Shown: positions 56,691 to 64,000 of the stretch, piece after piece
Layout: each line of letters opens with the position of its first letter
Numbering within the stretch: position 1 is the first letter of the stretch
Source: Mytilus edulis
Lineage: Eukaryota > Mollusca > Bivalvia > Mytilida > Mytilidae
Direction of reading: 5' to 3'
DNA length: 64,000 nt
Assembly (NCBI RefSeq): GCF_963676685.1
Contig: NC_092354.1
Span: forward strand, 22,104,193 to 22,168,192
The notes under the pieces: model-generated
What the model was told of the DNA's origin: nothing
Database searches by the model: none
Seen by the model: the letters and a program-made list of their open reading frames with translations, nothing else
Position numbers and translations under genes: made by a program

Positions 56691-57016
56691 CATAGAACAT
56701 ATTTGCATATACTTCAGGTAATCAAAATAGAATAAATTTACTTACAGGTGTTTTCCCTTCTGTTTTATGCATTTTAATTAAAGACAACATTAGTGCCGAT
56801 CTGAAAAGATGCCGATTTGAGCAGGTGCCGAAGTGTCTTTTTCTAAAAGTGCCGAATTAGCATGTGCCTACTTGAGATCACTTGACCTACACGTACACAC
56901 ACATAACTAGTTGTGCCATAGTTGGCACTCCATAGATAATAATGATCGGTTGTCGCCCTTTGTTTATTGACACTTTGAAACTTGATGAATTCAGCGATTT
57001 CTAAACAGCAAAGAGA

Positions 57017-57049
57017 ATGAAAGTTTTCGTAGTTTTATGTATCATTATG
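57017..57049 (+). CDS. Candidate signal-peptide first exon
   Basis: ATG with A at -3 opens MKVFVVLCIIM, followed at once by GTAAGA, a good donor. Short hydrophobic first exons of this kind are typical of secreted peptide genes in molluscs. No second exon was recognised downstream, so the gene is unproven. Confidence 0.3.
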
Positions 57050-57194
57050 GTAAGACTTTATACCCCGAATGTAAAACACTATCAGCTTCTAACTCACAGA
57101 ATTCATAAAACAATTACAAAACAGTTCGTCAGTTGATAATTTAGGGGGGAGATGAAGCATTGCACTTGTTTCTGTAACCGCAGCTAATTATCTA

Positions 57195-57384
57195 CTCCAA
57201 ATAATTATGAGGTCTAGGAAGGCTATTTTAATTTTTTGCTTTGACGCCTTCCTGTGACCCAGAAGGCGTCAAAGCAAAAGGTAAACGTTGATTACTTGTT
57301 TGAGTCTCTCCTCTTGGTTACACAGGTAGTCGTAGGAAAGCGTCCCAGAAAAAAAAATAAAATAGCCTTGCCAGACATTTGGAC
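57195..57384. mobile_element. TA-flanked MITE, GTCCAAAT family, copy 3
   Basis: A 190-bp element from CTCCAAATAATTATGAGGTC to AGACATTTGGAC, flanked by TA. It keeps the TTTGCTTTGACGCCTTCC core of copy 1 plus its inverse (GAAGGCGTCAAAGCAAAA), making a long hairpin. Confidence 0.7.
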
Positions 57385-57428
57385 TAGGTTACAGGTAGCT
57401 TCTAAAGACAATACAGCTTATCTCTATT

Positions 57429-57627
57429 GAGGGGGGATAGGACCTTTATTGGGACTCCGGGATCGGGATTTTTTAAGCTCAGGATTTCGGGATTGACCCT
57501 TCCGAGATCCGGGAATTCTTTTTTTCGAATTTCGGGACCTCGGGATTTCGTGTTTTTAAGCCCGGGAATTCGGGATCTGGTGTTTTTAAGCCCGGGATTT
57601 TGGGATCAGGACCCCTCCTACCATCCC
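57429..57627. mobile_element. hAT-type MITE, GGGGATAGGA ends, TSD TCTCTATT
   Basis: Inverted ends GAGGGGGGATAGGACC and GGACCCCTCCTACCATCCC are flanked by the 8-bp repeat TCTCTATT (57421-57428 and 57628-57635). The inside has CCGGGATTTTGGGATC-like repeats, as in 48356-48525. Confidence 0.75.
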
Positions 57628-57639
57628 TCTCTATTTGTC

Positions 57640-58403
57640 CGCCATTACTGGATATCATACACATGATACAGGTTTCCGTAAAAATTTGACGTCATAAAAC
57701 AAAATATCTGAGGCGACAATGGAAAAAGGATTGTTGTATGGATCAAAAGTTCAAATGGCAGGTTCAGCCAGGATAAGCAATATGGTGCATCAAGTTCACA
57801 TACTTTAATGATGTTATAAAGACAAATCTACATGTCAGTATTTAATATAAATACACATTAAATCATCACTTCACCTTATTAAGCACTAATATGAGGCAGG
57901 CATTACCTGTAAATGGGGACGAAGTCTATATGAATTATTTTTTTGTAACTTAAAAATATTTGTTAAAAAAAAGAAACAGAAATACCGTAAAGTTTCCAAT
58001 TTTAGTTCTGTTGTTAGGGATTTTAGTTGTGATGTTATTTAGGTTATGACGTCATATATGCAATGTAAACAAAGAAACGCTATCATCAGGTAACCTTTTT
58101 TCATATCAAGGAATTATTAAAAATGTAATTGGTATTGCGTTCCTTCCTACATGTATTTCATACTAGACTGATAAATATATATTTTACTCAAAGTTTCATA
58201 CAAACGAGACCGGAAAAAGGAAGTACATTGTAGATTTCTGTGCAGATGCGGGAATTCAAAACATGACATAAATTTTTTCCCCCCGATTTTGAGTTAATTA
58301 GTACAATGAAAATTCCCGATTTTTTTTCTATTTTTGTTGTTGTTGATTTTTCTACTGTTATTGGGGACTTTGTCCCCATATAATGAAAAATTGGGCAAAA
58401 TGA
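57640..58403. other. Non-coding sequence
   Basis: A TTGGGGACTTTGTCCCCATA palindromic stretch is present near 58361-58380. No gene was seen. Confidence 0.3.
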
Positions 58404-58548
58404 CAGTCTGCACCGTTAGCCACTAGTCCGATGCCCCAGACTAGTAAATATTAATTCTAACTGGTCAAAATTTTCTATAGTCATATAGGGACAAGTTTTG
58501 ATATTTAGTGTCTGGACTAGTAGATGAAAAAGTTTTTGGTGCAGACTG
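58404..58548. mobile_element. 145-bp MITE, CAGTCTGCACC ends
   Basis: Perfect 11-bp inverted ends (CAGTCTGCACC and GGTGCAGACTG), with further pairing inside (CAGACTAGTA against GTCTGGACTAGTA). No clean TSD. A terminal CAG suggests hAT. Confidence 0.6.
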
Positions 58549-59072
58549 AAATTATCTCCCCTCTTCTTAATAAATAATATTGAAAAACCTTAATTTTCTA
58601 CTTACTTAACATTAGTTAACTTTACTTGTTTTATAAAATAAACGGGCTACTTAATTTTATATGGGAAAGGGAAAAACCAGATGTGAAAGCTTGACAGTTT
58701 CAAATATTTAGCCAAAGTTTTGTATTCAAACAAGCCAAAATTGTAAGCCGTAACTTAAACATCTGCCAAATTGCATATAGATGAAACCAAAGCTGGCTAC
58801 ATGTGTAGGAGGAAAATAGTCCTAATTAATAGGAACCTACATGTACCTTGTGAATCTATTACAGACAAGTGGCTCTTGCTTAAAAAGCAATGATTTAAAT
58901 ATGTGTAGGCCTGAACCCTTTCCTACATCAGAATCTTTGTTTTTGTACTTGATTCGCATAGGATTTTTCAACAAAATATTGAAAATAAATTTTAGTTGGA
59001 TATTCTTATGAATAATCTTTTCATATTCGATACAAATTTTATTAAGTCTGATGCAGACACTTTGAAGCCAAA
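58549..59072. other. Non-coding sequence
   Basis: No gene was recognised. A minus-strand open frame running into the next element has no domain. Confidence 0.3.
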
Positions 59073-59873
59073 CAGGGGTTAAGAAATCCACTAGCCCGAC
59101 GCCCGGGACTACAACATTTAGACTCGGGCAACCAAAACGTGTAACCCAAAATGCCCGACGGACTAGTAACAAAAAATTCTTGGCATTTCTAAAATTGAAA
59201 AGGGAAAATCCCCTCATCACTTTTCTATCTTATCCAGATTCAACTACGTCATCTGGGATTCCCAGAATTTGAACTGATTTTGTACAAGTTTTAAAATAGA
59301 ACAAATAACTCTGCGTGGATCTTCGATGTGTCAGTACAGGGGGTGATATTGTACATTGCTTAATATGCAACCTGATTTTACCTCCTTCTGATTAATTTAT
59401 TGCAATATAAATGTGAATCCCTTTTGACAGCATATAAATTTGAAACATGTGCTGATAATTCTTTTACCGACAAAAGCGATGATGCTATTGTATCTGATAA
59501 GAACTCCTCCAATCCTTTTACATTCCCACGTATAGCAGTGGTCAAGACTTCCCCGGATATGGTCAACTCATTATATCAGAATTGTCAGTGAATATTCATT
59601 TATCGATTAATTGAATATATATGCTAATGGAATATTTTTTGCTGATATAAGTTTTGAATATATCCAAAAATCTACTGTACAATGACATGAAATGGATAAA
59701 AATTGTTAAGTTTATAGAATTCATTGTTATTGCAGCAAACTCTGAATTTGTAAGGCATACTAGGGTTAGCAGGTCAGTTTTGTTGGCCTAGTAGTTCTTT
59801 CAACAGGGCTAGTAAAATCTTGCAACCAATTAGCCATGGGCTAGTGAGCTATAACAAAATTTCTTAACCCCTG
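59073..59873. mobile_element. 801-bp TIR element, CAGGGGTTAAGAAAT ends
   Basis: CAGGGGTTAAGAAAT at 59073 is exactly inverted at 59859-59873, and ACTAGCCC follows near both ends. A terminal CAGGGG is typical of hAT elements. The flanks give no convincing TSD. An exon-like segment lies inside. Confidence 0.65.
59440..59590 (+). other. Exon-like open segment inside the TIR element
   Basis: After CCCTTTTGACAG the frame runs about 50 codons with a varied, coding-like composition (FETCADNSFTDKSDD, FPRIAVVKTSPD) to TGTCAG then TGA; CAGTGAAT could also be a donor. It may be a transposase exon or a captured host exon. No domain was recognised. Confidence 0.3.
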
Positions 59874-60115
59874 TCAAAGCATTTCAAATGAGGTACTACA
59901 CAGGCATCAAAAGGCGTCATTATGGACTATAGAGTAAAGGGGGTGGCGTCAAAAGGTGTCATTATGGAGGAAAGGGATATATACATGTACATGTACTAAT
60001 TGAACTCTAATTATAGAAACTACATTTAAATTTATATACCAAATAAGAAATATCAACACATAAGTTAAACCAAGGAGGTTATAGGAGAAGGAGAGAGGAC
60101 GAAAGAAGATAATTA

Positions 60116-61140
60116 GGGCCCCGCCTTTAGGCGGGTCGCCCTATAGTGATCAGTCTGTCCGTCTGTCCGTCCATCCATAGTGATCAGTCTGTCCCTCCGT
60201 CCGTCCGTAACACTTTAACTTTGTGTCCGCTCCATATCTAGAAAACCATTATGATTTCATACTTTATACTTTACATGTTTATTAACCACCACCAGAGGGC
60301 GTGTCATGATGTATGTACAACTTCCTAGGTCAAAGGTCAAGATAAAAAAACTTTGGTTTCAGTTGACAACCCTGTGTCCTGTGGTGAAGATCGTGTCCGC
60401 TCTATATCTTGAGAACCGTTATGATTTCAAAGCTTATACTTGACAGGTATATGAACCAACACCAGAGGGTGTGTCATAATTTATGAACGACTGCCTAGGG
60501 CAAAGTTCAAGGTAAAAAACTGGTTTCAGTTGACAACCCCATGTCCTATGGTAAAGATTGTGTCCGCTCTATATCTTTAGAACCGTTATCATTTTAAAGT
60601 TTATACCTGAAATGTATATAAACCGATATCAGAGGGTATGTCATAATTTATGTACAACTTCCTAGGTCAAAGGTCAAGGTCAAAAACTTTGGTTTCAGTT
60701 GATAACCCCATGTCCTATGGTAAAGATCGTGTCCGCTCTATATCTTGAGAACCGTTATCATTTCAAAGTTTTTACTTGACATGTATATAAACCATACACC
60801 AAAGGGTGTGTCATAATTTATGTGCAACTACCTAGGTCAAAGGTCAAGGTCAAAAACTTTGGTTTCAGTTGACAACCCCATGTTCTATGGTAAAGATCGT
60901 GTCCGCTCTATCATTTGTCTATATCTTGAGAACCGTAATCATTTCAAAGTTTATACTTGACATGTTTATAAACCAACACCAAAGGGTGTGTCATAATTTA
61001 TTTACAACTTCCTAGGTCAAAGATCAAGGTCAAAAACTTTGATTTCAGTTGACAAACCCATGTCCTATGGTAAAGATACAATATTTTAATGCACATTATT
61101 CACAGCAGGGCCCACAGAGATGGCTTCCATCTCAATGATA
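60116..61140 (+). mobile_element. Core-repeat element, 169-bp cores (family 5)
   Basis: The left end has the hairpin CCCGCCTTTAGGCGGG (60120-60135) and a GTCCGTCT/GTCCGTCC microsatellite (60157-60208). Five units start at GTGTCCGCTC: 60223, 60393, 60560, 60729 and 60899 (spacing 167-170 bp). The right part is GCAGGGCCCACAGAGATGGC. Cores carry AGGTCAAAGGTCAAGGTCA or close variants. Non-coding. Confidence 0.75.
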
Positions 61141-61758
61141 TCTAGTTACACATAAAATGTTACTGACTTTTCTGCAAGTGGGTGTTAATTAGATGAGATA
61201 GACTCTGTCACAGAGGGAGATTTTGTCGTAATTACCTGAGTAAGAACAGAAACACCTGAATAAACTGACTGCTGACCGGATATATACAATTATTGACATG
61301 TTAAGATTTTTTGTGATATTTTTTAGTTAATAATTAAAAATTAAAATTTTATGTTTAAAAGTAAACTTTAATATTAATAGAAATGAATTAATGCCGTCAA
61401 TGTTAATATCAACAGAAAGCACTTTTATGTTGTTCCCGATAAATTTCTCTATGTTTTAATTGCAAATATTCCTTCTGGTCGTTACCGGTCACCGTAACTA
61501 AAGTTCTTTGCATATTCGTATATTTTCTATGATTAGTACCTGCCAATTCTTATCAACAGAAATTGAAAGGAGAAGCAAAAATCTTTGTTTAAAGCAATGT
61601 AGTGTTGAATTAATGACCCAGTCACTGATAACAATCATGTGACATATAATTGCGATTTATGTAATAGCCCGAACTGCTCGCGGTAACAGCCCAGTACATC
61701 AGAGGGCAATGTCAAGTGGGTGATAAACATGTCGGTTTCTTTATATTTTTATCATTTT
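61141..61758. other. Non-coding spacer
   Basis: No gene or repeat was recognised between two core-repeat elements. Confidence 0.3.
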
Positions 61759-63548
61759 TAGCTCACCTGGCCCGAAGGGCCAAGTGAGCTTTTCCCATCA
61801 CTTTGCGTCCGTCGTCGTCGTCGTCCGTCGTCGTTAACTTTTACAAAAATCTTCTCCTCTGAAGCTGATTGGCCAAATTAAACCAAACTTGGCCACAATC
61901 ATCATTGGGGTATCTAGTTTAAAAAATGTGTGGCGTGACCCCGCCTACCAACCAAGATGGCCGCCATGGCTAAAAATAGAACATAGGGGTAAAATGCAGT
62001 TTTTGGCTTATAACTCAAAAACCAAAGCATTTAGAGCAAATCTGACTGGGGTTAAATTGTTTATCAGGTCTAGATCTATCTGCCCTGAAATTTTCAGATG
62101 AATCAGACAACCCGTTGTTGGGTTGCTCCCCCTGAATATGTAATTTTAAGGAAATTTTGCTGTTTTTGGTTATTATCTTGAATATTATTATAGATAAAGA
62201 TAAACTGTAAACAGCAATAATGTTCAGCAAAGTAAGATTTACAAATAAGTCAACATGACCGAAATGGTCAATTGACCCCTTTAGGAGTTATTGCCCTTTA
62301 TAGTAAATTTTTAACCCTTTTTTCGTAAATCTTAGTAATCTTTTAGAAAAATCTTCTCCTCTGAAACTACCAGGCCAAATTAAACCAAACATGGCCACAA
62401 TCATCATTGGGGTATCTAGTTTTAAAAATGTGTCCGGTGACCCGGTCAACCAACCAAGATGGCCGCCATGGCTAAAAATAGAACATGGGGGTAAAATGCA
62501 GTTTTTGGCTTATAACTCAAAAAACAAAGCATTTAGAGCAAATCTGACGTGGGTAAAATTGTTCATCAGGTCAAAATCTATCTGCCCTGAAATTTTTAGA
62601 TGAATCGGACAACCTGTTGTTGGGTTGCTGCCCCTGAATTGGTAATTTTAAGGAAATTTTACTGTTTTTGGTTATTATCTTGAATATTATTATAGATAGA
62701 GATAAACTGTAAACAGCAATAATGTTCAGCAAAGTAAGATTTACAAATAAGTCCACATGACCAAAATGGTCAGTTGACCAATTTAGGAGTTATTGCCCTT
62801 TATAGTCAATTTTTAACCATTTTTCGTAAATCTTAGTAATCTTTTACAAAAATCTTCTCCTCTGAAACTACTGGGCCAAATTAATCCAGACTTGGCCACA
62901 ATCATCATTGGGGTATCTAGTTTAAAAAATGTGTCCGGTGATCCGGCCAACTAACCAAGATGGCCGCCACGCCTAAAAATAGAACATAGGGGTAAAATGC
63001 AGTTTTTGGCTTATAACTCAAAAACCAAAGCATTTAGAGCAAATTTGACATGGGTAAAAATATTTATCGGGTCAAGATCTATCTGCCCTGAAATTTTCAG
63101 ATGAATCGGACAATCTGTTGCTGGGTTGCTGCCCCTGAATTGGTAATTTTAAGGAAATTTTACTGTTTTTGGTTATTATCTTGAATATTATTATAGATAG
63201 AGATAAACTGTAAACAGCAATAATGTTCAGCAAAGTAAGATTTACAAATAAGTCCACATGACCAAAATGGTCAGTTGACCAATTTAGGAGTTATTGCCCT
63301 TTATAGTCAATTTTTAACCATTTTTCGTAAATCTTAGTAATCTTTTACAAAAATCTTCTCCTCTGAAACTACTGGGTCAAGTTCATTATAGATAGAGATA
63401 ATTGTAAGCAGCAAGAATGTTCAGTAAAGTAAGATCTACAAACACATCACCATCACCAAACCACAATTTTGTCTTGAATACATCTGTGTCCTTTGTTTAG
63501 TATTCACATAGACCAAGGTGAGCGACACAGGCTCTTTAGAGCCTCTAG
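61759..63548 (-). mobile_element. Complete family 1 element, three cores
   Basis: Minus-oriented. The 5' end is at 63548 (CTAGAGGCTCTAAAGAGCCT on that strand) and the 3' hairpin GGCCCTTCGGGCC with GTGAGCTAA is at 61759. Anchors CTTCTCCTCTGAA at 61851, 62353, 62853 and 63354 give a core period of 500-502 bp. A GTC-rich run (61808-61833) lies next to the 3' hairpin. Flanks are A/T runs with no clear TSD. Confidence 0.8.
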
Positions 63549-64000
63549 TTTTCTGATGGAACTGCTATCCTGGGGATGCTATCAAGCAGAGTGTTTACTC
63601 TCCTTCTAATATAACCTCCTTGGTTAAACCAATGATAATAACTATTAAAAACTTGTTATGCCTCTATTTAGAAAATACACCTAGAAAGATCTCCGAACAC
63701 ACCAAATTGATAAATCTAGAGAAGTAAGTTCGGAACCCCTCTAGATAAAAAGCATGGCTAAATTCAAGGAAAATATCACAGTTTGGGATAAAAAAGTTAC
63801 TTACTGACAAATTTATAAGGTAAAATCAATGTTAAAAGTTCAAAGAACGTTTCCAAAGTGTAAATACTATATTTTAAAATTATTAACCAGGTTAAGGTGG
63901 TACCTAAATCTACAGGGAGATAACTCTGTAAAGTCAGCTAAACGTTTTAATTACGTTGTGTTGTAATTGGGAATATTTAGCTTCTCAATGATCAAAATTG
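63549..64000. other. Right edge of the window, no gene seen
   Basis: 63597-63630 (CTCCTTCTAATATAACCTCC) is the approximate inverse of 60066-60096. Nothing else was recognised. Confidence 0.35.

Noticed and set aside
61889-63257. Several ~60-70-residue similar proteins on both strands
   Set aside because: They are translations of the 501-bp cores of family 1; no start context or codon signal.

Overview
The window is nuclear DNA of an invertebrate animal, most likely a bivalve mollusc and probably a mussel (Mytilidae). The reasons are an AT-rich, intron-bearing sequence, C2H2 zinc-finger genes with single large coding exons, a Roc/Roco-type exon, several non-LTR and Penelope-like retroelement remnants, and dispersed repeats of the kind I associate with mussels. 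The organism call rests on repeat recognition from memory, not on a search. There are no bacterial operons, ribosome binding sites, CRISPR arrays or viral genomes.

Host-like genes are few. 3194-4363 (+) encodes a C2H2 zinc-finger protein with ten complete fingers and a stop inside the eleventh. 33508-35910 (-) is its 800-residue paralogue, with twelve fingers and an N-terminal region expanded by four exact 297-bp in-frame units. 17866-18354 (+) is one exon of a Roc GTPase (Roco-like) gene. 22763-24829 (-) is an intact DDE transposase-type gene with N-terminal zinc clusters and a C-terminal SWIM zinc finger. Weaker calls are a signal-peptide-like first exon at 57017-57049 and a possible terminal exon at 52968-53280.

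The rest is a dense, nested mobile-element landscape. 0-10 kb: an uninterrupted copy of a dispersed repeat (163-905), small MITEs, a LINE 3' end (5147-5815) and a broken RTE-like LINE (6423-about 9545). 11-18 kb: an element with 147-bp core repeats, then an RNase H-bearing LINE whose RT core is deleted and whose endonuclease is split by a 1.18-kb TIR element. 19-21 kb: a hairpin-ended element with 0.5-kb cores. 25-33 kb: MITEs, a dimeric satellite (28.5-30.4 kb) and another core-repeat element. 36.8-48.2 kb: a second copy of the 163-905 repeat broken by a hAT MITE, two head-to-tail hairpin-ended elements (which themselves hold three further insertions) and a 5'-truncated Penelope-like element, with a hAT deletion derivative beside it. 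48-64 kb: MITEs, foldback elements and three more core-repeat elements.

The most interesting pattern is that several families without shared sequence have the same plan: a 5' terminal motif, tandem core repeats of 145-500 bp, usually a GAC/GTC/GCC/GTCC microsatellite, and a hairpin at an end. Three of them carry arrays of AGGTCA half-sites (nuclear-receptor-type sites) in their cores. The intact copy at 163-905 acts as an empty-site control that dates and delimits the insertions near 39-48 kb.
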